Source: an uncultured SAR86 cluster bacterium (lineage in GTDB: Bacteria; Pseudomonadota; Gammaproteobacteria; Magnimaribacterales; AG-339-G14). From it: a DNA stretch of 64,000 bases. The position numbers and the translations under genes are program-made. Location: NCBI GenBank assembly GCA_902616715.1, contig CACMTR010000001.1, forward strand, positions 372,001 through 436,000, in the 5' to 3' direction. Of the stretch, positions 46,170 to 54,855 are shown in pieces. The notes below the pieces were generated by a model. The model worked only from the letters and a program-made list of their open reading frames with translations, had not been told where the DNA came from and did not search any database. Numbering within the stretch: the first letter of the stretch is position 1; each line of letters opens with the position of its first letter.

Positions 46170-46923
46170 TTTTAATAATTATTTTTTTAAACCATTCTTT
46201 ATTCATTTCTCTTTTTGCAATTTCAGCTCTTATGGCCATAAGGCCAAAAACAAAAACAAGTAGGTAGAAAGCTAAAATACATACCAAAAGAGGATAAAGC
46301 ATTTCTGATGAGATAGATGACTCTTCAAATACTCTGATACTAGAGGGCTGATGTAATGTATTCCACCAATCAACAGATTTTTTGATAATTGGTAAGTTGA
46401 TAGCTCCTACCATAGCTAAAATTGAAACAGCCTGATCAGCAGATTTTTTGTTGTCGAATGAAGAATAAAGGCCAATTATTGCAAGATAAAATAATAAGAG
46501 CACTAAAGTTGAAGTTAGCCTTGCATCCCAGACCCACCATGTTCCCCAAGTAGGTTGTCCCCATATAGCTCCAGAAATTAACGCAAGTAAAGTAAAACTC
46601 GCGCCTATAGGAGCCATAGCTTTAATAAATAAACCTGCCATTTTCATTTTCCAAACGATATAAACAAATCCAGCTGTCGCCAGTGCAAAATAAATTGATT
46701 GTGCAACGGATGCCGCGGGAACGTGCATGTAAATAATTCGATAAATCTCTCCTTGAGTGGCATCACTTGGAGAGTAAAAAATTCCCCATACAATTCCTAT
46801 GCCAAATATCATTAAAGCTAACACTGATGAAATGGGCAGAAATTTCGATGAAATACTATAAAACCATGGATAAGAGCCAAGCTTATGATAGAAGAGTTTT
46901 ATTGCACTAAATAACTTATTCAT
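46162..46923 (-). CDS. ccmC: Haem exporter CcmC
   Basis: 253 residues, six membrane helices. WWD motif WGTWWVWDARLTS near 126-138; haem-ligand His in YMHVPAA near 70 and near LHQPSS (about 190). Presents haem to CcmE in the periplasm. Overlaps ccmB by eight bases. Confidence 0.95.
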   Translation of the reverse strand: MNKLFSAIKLFYHKLGSYPWFYSISSKFLPISSVLALMIFGIGIVWGIFYSPSDATQGEIYRIIYMHVPAASVAQSIYFALATAGFVYIVWKMKMAGLFIKAMAPIGASFTLLALISGAIWGQPTWGTWWVWDARLTSTLVLLLFYLAIIGLYSSFDNKKSADQAVSILAMVGAINLPIIKKSVDWWNTLHQPSSIRVFEESSISSEMLYPLLVCILAFYLLVFVFGLMAIRAEIAKREMNKEWFKKIIIKND

Positions 46924-47569
46924 AATGAAGTCTTATCGCCCCCACACAGGCAAGCGAAATTATAGGCACAGAAAAAAATAAAAGTGCTGATAGTAGTAAG
47001 ATAAAAAAAGTTATGTTTTCATTTGAATATGTTGAAGCGCTCGAACCCAAAATCAAAACTGGTAGGCTTAGTGGCAGCATAATTGCCGACGCTAGAATAG
47101 AGTTTTTACCTAAAGAAAGAGCACCTGCTAAAGCCCCAAAAAAAGAAATTATAAGAGTTCCTAAAAATAAAGAACCTATTAAATTAAAAAGCTTGTCTAC
47201 AGGAAAATATAGTAGAAACACCATAGAGCAAGACAGTAAAATTAATGGCAAAGCAGTAAAGATCCAATTAACAAAGATCTTAACTAAAACCACTTCCAAC
47301 ATTGAAAATCCTCTCACGTAAAATAAATCGAGAGAACCATCATCATAATCTTCTTTAAAAATAGTCTGGATTGACAACATTCCTGCCAGAAGAATACAGA
47401 TCCATATTAACCCAGGAGCTAATTTAGATAGCTCATTAGGATCATTGGAAACTGCTAAAGGAAAGAATGCTATGCATATTAAAAAAAATATTACAGGACT
47501 GATAACATTCGAAGATTTTTTTGAGTAAATCAAAACTTCTCTGGAAAAAAAACTTTTTAAAAAAATCAT
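46916..47569 (-). CDS. ccmB: ABC transporter permease CcmB
   Basis: 217 residues with six membrane segments. Contains the family LFKEDYDDGSLD-type block (FKEDYDDGSLDLFYV, about 72-86) and MLPLSLPVLILG near 167-178. Partners with CcmA in the ATP-driven release of holo-CcmE. Overlaps ccmA by four bases. Confidence 0.92.
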   Translation of the reverse strand: MIFLKSFFSREVLIYSKKSSNVISPVIFFLICIAFFPLAVSNDPNELSKLAPGLIWICILLAGMLSIQTIFKEDYDDGSLDLFYVRGFSMLEVVLVKIFVNWIFTALPLILLSCSMVFLLYFPVDKLFNLIGSLFLGTLIISFFGALAGALSLGKNSILASAIMLPLSLPVLILGSSASTYSNENITFFILLLSALLFFSVPIISLACVGAIRLHYE

Positions 47570-48165
47570 GTTGCGTATTTATCTAAATTAATGTCTTTGG
47601 TAGCTAAAATATTTTTTTCATGAGAAGTAAAAACGATTGAGGAGCCACTGTTTATTTTATTTTCAATTTCTAAGGACACAATTTTTTTTGATTCCTCGTC
47701 TAGGTTTATGAGTGGTTCGTCTAAAAGATAAATTGATTTATTTGATGCTAAAAAACAAGACAAAATAATTTTTCTTTTTTGACCTTCTGATAAATCTGAT
47801 ACTTTGGTAAATAAATAATTCTCTAGTCCAAGAGCTGCTAAATTTTCTTTCAGCCTAGCTAATTCAATTCCATCGCTTCGATAGTCATATTTTAGGTTTT
47901 CTAATATAGTTAAATTATCTTTGAGAGCATTTTTATGCCCCAAATAAAAAATTTCATTTCGCTCTCCTAAATTTAAATCATTATCAAAAGAGATACTTCC
48001 TTCGTAATTTTTTAAAATACCGCATAAAACTTTAATCAAAGTAGTTTTACCAGACCCATTGCGCCCTTTGAGTTGAATTAATTCTCCAGGATTGAGGTCA
48101 AATGAGAGATTTTTGAACAAAAATCTATCTGAATAAGCGTAAGATAGTCCCTGTATCGTTAACAT
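47566..48165 (-). CDS. ccmA: ABC transporter ATP-binding protein CcmA
   Basis: 199 residues. Walker A GRNGSGKTT near 34-42, signature LSEGQKRKI near 121-129, Walker B YLLDEPLINLD near 144-154. Powers the CcmAB complex. First gene of the ccm operon; the promoter would lie in the 50-base gap shared with the divergent hisI. Confidence 0.93.
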   Translation of the reverse strand: MLTIQGLSYAYSDRFLFKNLSFDLNPGELIQLKGRNGSGKTTLIKVLCGILKNYEGSISFDNDLNLGERNEIFYLGHKNALKDNLTILENLKYDYRSDGIELARLKENLAALGLENYLFTKVSDLSEGQKRKIILSCFLASNKSIYLLDEPLINLDEESKKIVSLEIENKINSGSSIVFTSHEKNILATKDINLDKYAT

Positions 48166-48215
48166 AGATAAGAATTTCGATTATTATAGCGAAATTATAT
48201 AAGTAGGCATTCCTA

Positions 48216-48674
48216 ATGACAGAGCAATTTGGAAAGAGAATAAGTATAGAAGAGGTAGAAGAAGGTAAAACCTTTATGCCCAAATTTGATGAAAAAGGCT
48301 TAATTCCAGTCATTACACTAGAAGAATCGACTGGAGAAGTCCTTATGCATGGGTATATGAATTCCGAAGCTTTAATAAAATCTATTGAAACTAAAGAAGC
48401 TCATTATTGGAGTAGAAGCAGACAAAAACTTTGGAAAAAAGGCGATGTAAGTGGCCTCAAGCAAAAAATTATTAAAATTTTAGTTGATGACGATCAAGAC
48501 TGTATGATTATTAGAGTAAATGTCGCTGGATCTGGAGCCAGTTGCCACGTTGGTTATAAATCTTGCTTTTACCGAGTTCTTGAAGACAAAGAAAATCTTA
48601 AATTCATAGAAACCGAGAAATTATTTGATCCTGATGAAGTTTACGAAGGTGAAGATAATCCCACTATTCTCTAA
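48216..48674 (+). CDS. hisI: Phosphoribosyl-AMP cyclohydrolase
   Basis: 152 residues, the stand-alone HisI domain without HisE. HGYMNSEAL near 45-53, HYWSRSRQKLWKKGD near 66-80, and the zinc ligands Asp/Cys in DDDQDCMIIRV and ASCHVGYKSCFYR (Cys109, Cys116). Catalyses the third step of histidine synthesis. No other his gene is visible in the window. A tRNA gene begins one base after the stop. Confidence 0.93.
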   Translation: MTEQFGKRISIEEVEEGKTFMPKFDEKGLIPVITLEESTGEVLMHGYMNSEALIKSIETKEAHYWSRSRQKLWKKGDVSGLKQKIIKILVDDDQDCMIIRVNVAGSGASCHVGYKSCFYRVLEDKENLKFIETEKLFDPDEVYEGEDNPTIL

Positions 48675-48675
48675 G

Positions 48676-48751
48676 GCCCTTGTAGTTTAATTGGATAAAA
48701 CGGCCGCCTCCTAAGTGGCAGCTCTAGGTTCGATTCCTAGCAGGGGCACCA
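48676..48751 (+). tRNA. tRNA-Arg (anticodon CCU)
   Basis: 76 bases with encoded CCA. Acceptor GCCCTTG/CAGGGGC includes one G-U pair; anticodon stem GCCGC/GTGGC encloses CTCCTAA, giving CCU, reading AGG. T-loop GGTTCGATTCC is standard. It starts one base after the hisI stop codon and is probably processed from the hisI transcript. Confidence 0.94.
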
Positions 48752-48795
48752 CAATGCTCTAAGACTCAGAAATAGGATCTTTTTTAAAGACTTCT

Positions 48796-50145
48796 TCATT
48801 TTACAACATTCAAAGAATTGGAAAACTCTTTTGTGTCATTAATTTTAGTAGGCCTGCCAATACATATGTAATCAAATCCTTTCTCAGACAGAAGATTAGG
48901 ATCGTAGATATTCCTTCCATCGAAAATAACAGCATTTTTTAAATAAGTTTTTAAATCTTCCAAGTCAATGTTAAAAAATTCCTTCCATTCTGTAGCGATA
49001 ATCAATGCGTTTGATTCCTTGGCTGCATCGAAGGGATTCTGATAAAAAGACAAATTTTTATGCTGAATAGTTTCTCTTAAATTATCAAGGGCCTTAGGGT
49101 CATAAGCTTTAACAAGCGCTCCTTTGTTAAGAAGATTTTTAATCAATTTAATTGCAGGAGCGAAACGAATATCGTCTGTATTAGGTTTGAAAGATACACC
49201 CCATATTGTAAGAGTAAAACCAGACAAATCATCAGATTTGAAATATTCTGTAATCTTTTTAGTAAAAATGTCTACCTGGAAATCATTAATCTCAATTACA
49301 GATTTTAATAGTTTCAGATCTAGATTTGCATCATTAGCATTATCAATTAACGCTCTGATATCTTTAGGAAAACATGAGCCGCCAAATCCCAATCCGGGAT
49401 ATAGGTATTCATAACCAATCCTTTTATCAAGTCCCATTCCCATTCTTACTTTCTCAATATCAGCTCCCTTCAAGTCTGCATAAATTGAAAGCTCATTCAT
49501 AAAACTTATTTTAGTGGCCAAAAAAGAATTTGAAGCATATTTAGTCAATTCTGCCGAAAGTGTATCCATAAAAATGATGGATTTATTTTCCCTTATGAAA
49601 GGAGAAAAAATAGTTAGAAAAAAATCTTCTGAGATATCAGGATTTTTACCAATGACTATTCTGTCAGGTTTTAAGAAATCCTTTACTGCAGAACCTTCCC
49701 TTAAAAATTCTGGGCACATTGAAATATTGATATTCTTTGACGAATCAATCATTGCTGATAATTCTTCACATGTACCAGGAGGAACAGTAGATTTAATAAT
49801 GAAAAAAGCGTCTTTTGTATTTTCAGAAATAGAAAAAATTGATTTGTAGAGAGCTAGTAAGTTTGCTTCACCTGAACCTCTGGGTGGTGTGCCGACACAA
49901 ATAAAAAAGATATTTGAAAAAGCGGAAACATCATTTAAATTATTTGAAAAACTTAATCGACTTTTTTCTAAATTTTCTTTTAGCAAAGATTCGAGCTGAG
50001 GCTCATAAATATTAGTTTTGCCTTTTTTTAGAAGATCAATCTTATCCTTATCTATGTCATAACATTTAACCTCATGTCCTGAGTGGGCAAAACATGCTGC
50101 AGTTACCAAACCAACATATCCTGCGCCAATAACGTTAATATTCAT
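48796..50145 (-). CDS. ugd: UDP-glucose 6-dehydrogenase
   Basis: 449 residues. NAD motif GAGYVGLVTA near 6-15, KSTVPPGT near 118-125, ECPxFLREG-type CPEFLREG near 142-149, and catalytic Cys in GFGGSCFPKD near 257-266. Oxidises UDP-glucose to UDP-glucuronate. It follows the Agt-like glycosyltransferase with a four-base overlap, so its product may be that enzyme's sugar donor for glucuronosyl lipid (inference). Confidence 0.94.
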   Translation of the reverse strand: MNINVIGAGYVGLVTAACFAHSGHEVKCYDIDKDKIDLLKKGKTNIYEPQLESLLKENLEKSRLSFSNNLNDVSAFSNIFFICVGTPPRGSGEANLLALYKSIFSISENTKDAFFIIKSTVPPGTCEELSAMIDSSKNINISMCPEFLREGSAVKDFLKPDRIVIGKNPDISEDFFLTIFSPFIRENKSIIFMDTLSAELTKYASNSFLATKISFMNELSIYADLKGADIEKVRMGMGLDKRIGYEYLYPGLGFGGSCFPKDIRALIDNANDANLDLKLLKSVIEINDFQVDIFTKKITEYFKSDDLSGFTLTIWGVSFKPNTDDIRFAPAIKLIKNLLNKGALVKAYDPKALDNLRETIQHKNLSFYQNPFDAAKESNALIIATEWKEFFNIDLEDLKTYLKNAVIFDGRNIYDPNLLSEKGFDYICIGRPTKINDTKEFSNSLNVVK

Positions 50146-51128
50146 AAGTATGCAGTTGTTACCGTAGAAATAAAATTGCTTGCAACTTCATCCCAAGAAT
50201 ATTTTTTTGAATATGCAATACACGATTTAGGATCAATTTTTTGTGCTTGCTTTATTGCTTGATATAAATCTTTATTCAAAAAGCCATTTTCACCATTCTT
50301 AACAACATCAATTGGTCCGGTTACTGGATATCCTGCCACTGGTGTTCCACAGGCATTTGCTTCTATCATGACTATTCCAAAGGTATCAGTCCGAGAAGGG
50401 AAAACCTTAACACATGCATTTGAGTAAATTTCAGCAAGCTCTCTGCCAAATTTATAGCCAAGAAATTCTACATCTGGGTATTTTTTTTTAAGACTTTTCA
50501 AACTAGGCCCATCTCCCACAACGACTTTCTTCTTGTCCAGTTCTAAACTTAGGAAAGACTCTAAATTTTTTTCTTTGGATACTCTGCCAACATATAGATA
50601 GTAACTATTATTTCTATCATTTGGAGTGGGAAAAAAAATGTTTTCATCAATGCCCCGTGACCATAAAGCTAATTTCTTAATTCCAATCTCCTCCAGTTCC
50701 TTTTTGTGTGACGGTGTATTTACAAAGGTCACACAAGCAGCATTGTGAAACCATCTTTCAAATCTATTTGTAAATTGAACTGGAACACCCAGCATTTTTT
50801 TTAAATATAAAGGATAGTTTGTATGGTAGGAAGATGAAAATTTTATTTTTTTCATCAAACACACTTTTCTTGCATAAAGCCCAAGCGGACCCTCAGTTGC
50901 AATATGAATTAAATCTGGACGAAAATCGTTAATTATTTTTTTAATTTTAAAAACATTCAGTGAAAGTTTTATTTCCTTATAAAAAGGTATAGGAACAGAA
51001 ACAAAATTATTTGGCTCAATGATTTTCACATCATGGTCTATCGATAGTTTCTTTACTAAATTTTTTAATGTAGTAACTACGCCATTAACTTGAGGTATCC
51101 AAGCGTCCGTGACCAAAAGAATCTTCAT
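50142..51128 (-). CDS. GT4 glycosyltransferase, Agt-like (glycolipid synthesis)
   Basis: 328 residues. GT4/GT-B fold: N-terminal DAWIPQVNGVVTTLKNL near 7-23, SYHTNYPLY near 98-106, sugar-donor domain YVGRVSKEKNLESFL near 177-191, and FPSRTDTFGIVMIEANACGTPVAGYPVTGP near 240-269 with the EX7E motif. Overlap with the upstream PlcP-like gene matches the known agt-plcP pair that makes glucosyl- or glucuronosyl-diacylglycerol during phosphate limitation. Confidence 0.88.
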   Translation of the reverse strand: MKILLVTDAWIPQVNGVVTTLKNLVKKLSIDHDVKIIEPNNFVSVPIPFYKEIKLSLNVFKIKKIINDFRPDLIHIATEGPLGLYARKVCLMKKIKFSSSYHTNYPLYLKKMLGVPVQFTNRFERWFHNAACVTFVNTPSHKKELEEIGIKKLALWSRGIDENIFFPTPNDRNNSYYLYVGRVSKEKNLESFLSLELDKKKVVVGDGPSLKSLKKKYPDVEFLGYKFGRELAEIYSNACVKVFPSRTDTFGIVMIEANACGTPVAGYPVTGPIDVVKNGENGFLNKDLYQAIKQAQKIDPKSCIAYSKKYSWDEVASNFISTVTTAYL

Positions 51129-51901
51129 GCAACCTTATCTTTTGGATAATTTTGATTGTTTGTATATTTAGAATAATCAATTATGTGAAAACGGCCCTCA
51201 TAATCTTCTACCAATGCTGTACAAGACTCAACCCAGTCGCCACAGTTTAAATAATGTATTTCATCTATCATTTCATTCGCTACTGAATGAATATGTCCGC
51301 AAATTACACCATCAAATCCTTCTTTTTTACATGCAAAAGCTAAAGCACTCTCAAAGTCGCTTATAAAATTTACTGCTGATTTAACTTTGTGTTTTACGAA
51401 TGCTGAGAAGGACCAGTATCCAAGATTGAAGTTTTTTCTGAAAAAATTTACTACTCTATTTGTTGCCATCAAGAGTTCATAAGCCCAGCTTCCTAATTTA
51501 GAAATCCATTTACTGTATTTCGTAACTAAATCAAATTGATCGCCATGGATGACAAGGTATTTTTTTCCACTTAACGAGGTATAAATAGCTCGATCAGTAA
51601 CTTTTACATTTCCAAGTAGGATAGGCGAATATGATCTAAGAAACTCATCGTGATTTCCAGTGATGTAATTTACATTTGTGTCATCTTTGGCATAAGACAA
51701 AAAACGTCTTAGAACATTGGTGTGCGCTTGGGGCCAAAAAAGAGATTGCTCCATTCGCCAGCCGTCAACGATGTCTCCAACCAGATATAGTTCTTCGCAG
51801 GAATGATTGTAGAGAAAATCAAGTAGTCTTTCTGCTTGACAACCTTTGGAGCCCAAATGAATGTCTGATAACCAAATAGATTTATATTTTTTTTGATTCA
51901 T
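51125..51901 (-). CDS. plcP: PlcP-type metallophosphoesterase (phospholipase C of lipid remodelling)
   Basis: 258 residues from the ATG at 51901; a TTG-initiated longer form (from 51940) is less likely. Calcineurin-like metal sites: SDIHLGSKGCQAE near 12-24, GDIVDGWRM near 43-51, GNHDEFL near 81-87, HGDQFD near 118-123, and GHIHSV near 202-207. Often labelled LpxH, but SKGCQAE and its agt neighbour are hallmarks of PlcP, which removes phospholipid headgroups to give diacylglycerol. The four-base overlap with agt supports this. Confidence 0.83.
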   Translation of the reverse strand: MNQKKYKSIWLSDIHLGSKGCQAERLLDFLYNHSCEELYLVGDIVDGWRMEQSLFWPQAHTNVLRRFLSYAKDDTNVNYITGNHDEFLRSYSPILLGNVKVTDRAIYTSLSGKKYLVIHGDQFDLVTKYSKWISKLGSWAYELLMATNRVVNFFRKNFNLGYWSFSAFVKHKVKSAVNFISDFESALAFACKKEGFDGVICGHIHSVANEMIDEIHYLNCGDWVESCTALVEDYEGRFHIIDYSKYTNNQNYPKDKVA

Positions 51902-51985
51902 CAACCTAACTATTAAAAACTCAAGTGATTTATAACTCAATACAGATAAAATCTAATCAGTATAATTTTTTCATTAAATTTTCAA

Positions 51986-51998
51986 TTCTGTAACAGAA
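51986..51998. promoter_or_regulatory. Palindrome upstream of plcP-agt-ugd, candidate operator
   Basis: TTCTGTAACAGAA is a perfect 6+1+6 inverted repeat, 85 bases before the plcP start; CTTTGTAAAG follows three bases later. The CTGTAA half-site recalls Pho-box halves, but the 11-base direct-repeat spacing of a classical Pho box is absent, so the regulator is unknown. The segment is shared with the divergent gene at 52089. Confidence 0.35.
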
Positions 51999-52088
51999 CC
52001 TTTGTAAAGTTCACATTTTCTTTAAGTTACCGCGTAAAGTACCTATAGCTTTATTAAAATTTGAAGAGCTATGTGAGAAAATGAAACA

Positions 52089-52691
52089 GTGAAAAATATT
52101 CATTGGTTAGTAATTGGAGCAATTTATTTAGCTTTCTATATTTGGTATTCAAACTTGTCGGGTCCATTAACCTCAGAGGAAGTAGAAGCTTATTTATCCA
52201 AAAGCTCTGGAGATTTTAACAATTCTGAACTTTTCAGAGAATTTTTAGAAAACGACGATGGTAAAGCCTTTTACATGGTCAATTATTTAGACCTTAATGA
52301 AAATCCTCCAAATCTACCTGAAACTGGAATGGGCGCATCTGCTTGGGACCTATTAGATTATTATTATGAATTTATGTTTCCCAATTTGTTTTCAAGAGCT
52401 TGTCATCCCATCTTTTCTGGCGCTGTTGTTTCTGACGCACTCGATTTACTAAACATAGAAGAAGGTAAAACTTGGGATCATGCCGTGGTTGTTAGATACA
52501 GAAGTAGAAAAGATATGGCTGATATTGTAACCAACTCAAATTTTTTTGAGCGTCACGCATACAAACTAGGTGGTTTAGAAAAGACGATTGCAGTTCCTGT
52601 AACACCAAGTCTTGTAGCAGATTTAAGAATAATTTTATTAATGCTCTTTCTAATTATTGGCTTATCCGTTCAAGTCTTTAGAAAGAGCTAG
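52089..52691 (+). CDS. Membrane-anchored DUF1330/ABM-like protein, GTG start
   Basis: 200 residues. Hydrophobic helices at about 5-22 and 177-195 flank a soluble domain with FYMVNYLDLNENP, YYEFMFPNLFSRACHPIFSGAVV and DHAVVVRYRSRKDMADIV, a ferredoxin-like alpha/beta arrangement similar to DUF1330. GTG is the only fitting start; an upstream ATG is closed after three codons. Function unknown. Divergent from plcP. Confidence 0.6.
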   Translation: MKNIHWLVIGAIYLAFYIWYSNLSGPLTSEEVEAYLSKSSGDFNNSELFREFLENDDGKAFYMVNYLDLNENPPNLPETGMGASAWDLLDYYYEFMFPNLFSRACHPIFSGAVVSDALDLLNIEEGKTWDHAVVVRYRSRKDMADIVTNSNFFERHAYKLGGLEKTIAVPVTPSLVADLRIILLMLFLIIGLSVQVFRKS

Positions 52692-52721
52692 CTTAATTCT
52701 TAGATTAATTTTGATTACCTA

Positions 52722-53144
52722 TTAAAGAGGATAGAAAGTCATTTCAACTTCCTCAGATACCAAATCAATAGTTGTTTCGCAATAATTCAAATTGCCATCG
52801 GAGACATCATCTAGAGACCAAAATTTTAAAACCGATCCATCTCTTCTAAAAACTCCTTGACGAGCGCCACCTTGTCTTTCGCCATTGTTAAAACCTATGC
52901 CTCTTCCAGAAAAATGTCCTTGGTTACCAAGCGCTTGATTGATTACCACATTATAAGTCAGGAAAACTTTTCCATACCTTCCAGCTTCAGATGAAACATT
53001 TATCACTCCACCTTCTTTCGTTAAGTTAATAGAAGTTATTGTTCCAGACAATTTAAAAGACTGACCGCTAGGTTCATGGGTAAGAACATGCATTGAAATG
53101 AATAAAGTGAAAACCGCAACGATAAAAAATTTCATAAATTTCAT
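52722..53144 (-). CDS. Secreted allene-oxide-cyclase-like/DUF3224-like barrel protein
   Basis: 140 residues. Signal peptide about 1-22 (KFFIVAVFTLFISMHVLT). The mature part is beta-rich with repeated glycines (HFSGRGIGFNNGERQGGARQGVF), resembling small lipocalin-like barrels of the allene oxide cyclase type; this match is weak. A GGAGAA ribosome site precedes the start. Followed by a DUF4345 gene on the same strand, upstream of it. Confidence 0.5.
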   Translation of the reverse strand: MKFMKFFIVAVFTLFISMHVLTHEPSGQSFKLSGTITSINLTKEGGVINVSSEAGRYGKVFLTYNVVINQALGNQGHFSGRGIGFNNGERQGGARQGVFRRDGSVLKFWSLDDVSDGNLNYCETTIDLVSEEVEMTFYPL

Positions 53145-53152
53145 AATTTCTC

Positions 53153-53536
53153 CTAAGTTTTGTTAATTTTTTTTATAAAAAAGAATCCGAATATTGCAAA
53201 AATAAATTCTATAAGCATATAAATAATAAATGCAGGATAAGGAATACCATCTATAAATAAGCTTAACATCCTTCCTAAGCCAATTCCTGTCATAAAGATT
53301 GTTAAACTCCACATAGCAGGTAAAAGTAGTGTTTTTTTAAACGCACCAATTATCCAAAAAACATTCAAGGCAATATACAAACCCATAATGGCACGAAAAA
53401 TATTAGATAGATTTGCACTGTTGACCTCGATATCGTAAAGATAAGCTAAGGTGACCTGCGGATTTACACCGTACGTTAAAGCAACAGGAAATACCCCTGC
53501 AGCTACAAAAATTAGAAAAAATGATTCACTCTTCAT
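53153..53536 (-). CDS. DUF4345 four-helix membrane protein
   Basis: 127 residues with four hydrophobic helices at about 5-20, 45-66, 71-90 and 99-121. The segment RAIMGLYIALNVFWIIGAF and the later GIGLGRMLSLFIDG match DUF4345. Function unknown. Eight bases separate it from the secreted protein gene downstream, so they form a two-gene unit. Confidence 0.75.
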   Translation of the reverse strand: MKSESFFLIFVAAGVFPVALTYGVNPQVTLAYLYDIEVNSANLSNIFRAIMGLYIALNVFWIIGAFKKTLLLPAMWSLTIFMTGIGLGRMLSLFIDGIPYPAFIIYMLIEFIFAIFGFFFIKKINKT

Positions 53537-53676
53537 AAACTTCTCAAATGATAATGTATTTTAAAAAAGCAAAGGATTATTTTTTAAAATAAAAAAATTT
53601 AATATTATTAAAAAAACTATTCACAACGATGATGGTTTTTCGTTAACATAAAAACTCATTTAACTAAGGAGAGATT

Positions 53677-54054
53677 ATGAAAAAAATAATATTAGTATTT
53701 ACTTTACTAGCTTCTTCAACTTTGTTTGCAGGGCCAGTAGTTGAAATATATGAATGCGAATTGAATGAAGGAAAGTCTTATGACGATTTATCGTCAATGA
53801 TGGATACCTTTTCTGGATATCTTGAAAAAGCTGGTCTCGAAGACACTTATACCGCTCACGTAGGATTTCAACAAATTCCTGTCAAAGCTGGATCAGTAAA
53901 TTGGATTGGAATTTCACCATCAGCTGAGGATTTTGGTAAGGCTATCGAATGGTTTACGTCTTCAGAAGATGGAAGAGCTTTTGGAGCTTTGTATGAATCA
54001 GTCTACAGTTGTGAAAACTCTTTTATGACTTATATTACAGCTTCATCTAAATAA
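53677..54054 (+). CDS. Secreted small protein, ABM-like
   Basis: 125 residues. Signal peptide with cleavage near LFA-G (residues 17-19), strong AAGGAGAG ribosome site. The mature domain has VEIYECELNEGKSYDDL, HVGFQQIPV and NWIGISPSAEDFGKAIEWF, an alpha/beta sandwich resembling dimeric ABM proteins. Two cysteines (near 28 and 115) could form a disulfide. No known function. It precedes a longer relative. Confidence 0.6.
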   Translation: MKKIILVFTLLASSTLFAGPVVEIYECELNEGKSYDDLSSMMDTFSGYLEKAGLEDTYTAHVGFQQIPVKAGSVNWIGISPSAEDFGKAIEWFTSSEDGRAFGALYESVYSCENSFMTYITASSK

Positions 54055-54101
54055 TAAGTTATAGTAAATTAATACAAGTTTTAAATTACTAAGGAGAGTA
54101 T

Positions 54102-54800
54102 ATGAAAAAAATAACTTTTTTAATTGCAATACTTTTTGCAAGTTATTCGTTTTCTGCAGATGGTCCTTTTTTGGGATTTTTTGGAATTAAAACGGACAAC
54201 CCCGCTGCTGTAGTTGCTGCTACTGACGCCTTAAATAAAGATTGTAAAAATCCTGAAGGCGTAACAGTAACATTAGTTGCAGAAGCTTTTAATGGATCAG
54301 AGCCTACAACTCACACCTATCTAGTTGGTTTTCCAAATAATGCGGCTTACGTAGAATGGAACAATCAAATTGCTTCTTGCGCAGGATGGGCGAAATATTT
54401 TGAAGCTATGAATCCTATTTCTGAGGAAACTGTTTCAGCTTTGGCTTTTCCTTTAGCTGGTGGTGGAGACGCGAGTAAGGATACAGTTTTTGTAAACTTT
54501 TTTGCAAATGTCTCAAGACCAGATAAATTTTTCCCAGCATACGAAGACTTAATGGAAGTGGCCTCAACTGATGGTTCATGTCCAGGTTCTTGGGGTTTAT
54601 TCGCTATTGGCCCAGGAGTAACTCCAGATCAATTTGGAACTCACATAGCTTATTGTGGTTATCCAGATCTTGCGACTTATATGGAGCAAGCTCAAGTTAG
54701 AGTGCCTACAAAAGCCTTTCAAAGGTTTATAAGAAAAACTTTTAGAATTTCAGAAAATAAAGGAGTAACAAATAGTTTTGTTGTAAAAAGATACGACTAA
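54102..54800 (+). CDS. Secreted protein with two ABM-like repeats
   Basis: 232 residues. Signal peptide to about residue 19 (SYSFSA), then two related units, about 22-115 and 125-232. Unit 1 contains THTYLVGFPNNAAYVEWNNQ and unit 2 THIAYCGYPDLATYMEQAQ, pointing to internal duplication. It has the same signal type and ribosome site as the preceding gene and ends at a strong terminator, so the two may form one periplasmic unit. Function unknown. Confidence 0.6.
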   Translation: MKKITFLIAILFASYSFSADGPFLGFFGIKTDNPAAVVAATDALNKDCKNPEGVTVTLVAEAFNGSEPTTHTYLVGFPNNAAYVEWNNQIASCAGWAKYFEAMNPISEETVSALAFPLAGGGDASKDTVFVNFFANVSRPDKFFPAYEDLMEVASTDGSCPGSWGLFAIGPGVTPDQFGTHIAYCGYPDLATYMEQAQVRVPTKAFQRFIRKTFRISENKGVTNSFVVKRYD

Positions 54801-54810
54801 GATTTTACTC

Positions 54811-54846
54811 AAAAAAAAGGGCTACAAACTGTAGCCCTTTTTTTTT
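54811..54846. terminator. Strong bidirectional rho-independent terminator
   Basis: Stem GGGCTACA/TGTAGCCC with a 3-base loop at 54819-54837, flanked by eight A on the left and nine T on the right. It ends both the plus-strand secreted gene at 54102 and the convergent metY gene. Confidence 0.95.
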
Positions 54847-54855
54847 AACTTTATA

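Noticed and set aside
47013..47321. 102-codon plus-strand ORF
   Set aside because: Complement of ccmB within a tightly overlapping operon; Lys/Pro-rich translation typical of an antisense frame.
51902..51940. Longer TTG-initiated form of the phosphoesterase
   Set aside because: The added 13 residues precede the normal family start, and the ATG at 51901 has an AGG just upstream.
51986..52020. A canonical Pho box before plcP
   Set aside because: The two CTGTAA/TTGTAA-like halves are 14 bases apart and arranged as palindromes, not 7-base direct repeats at 11-base spacing.
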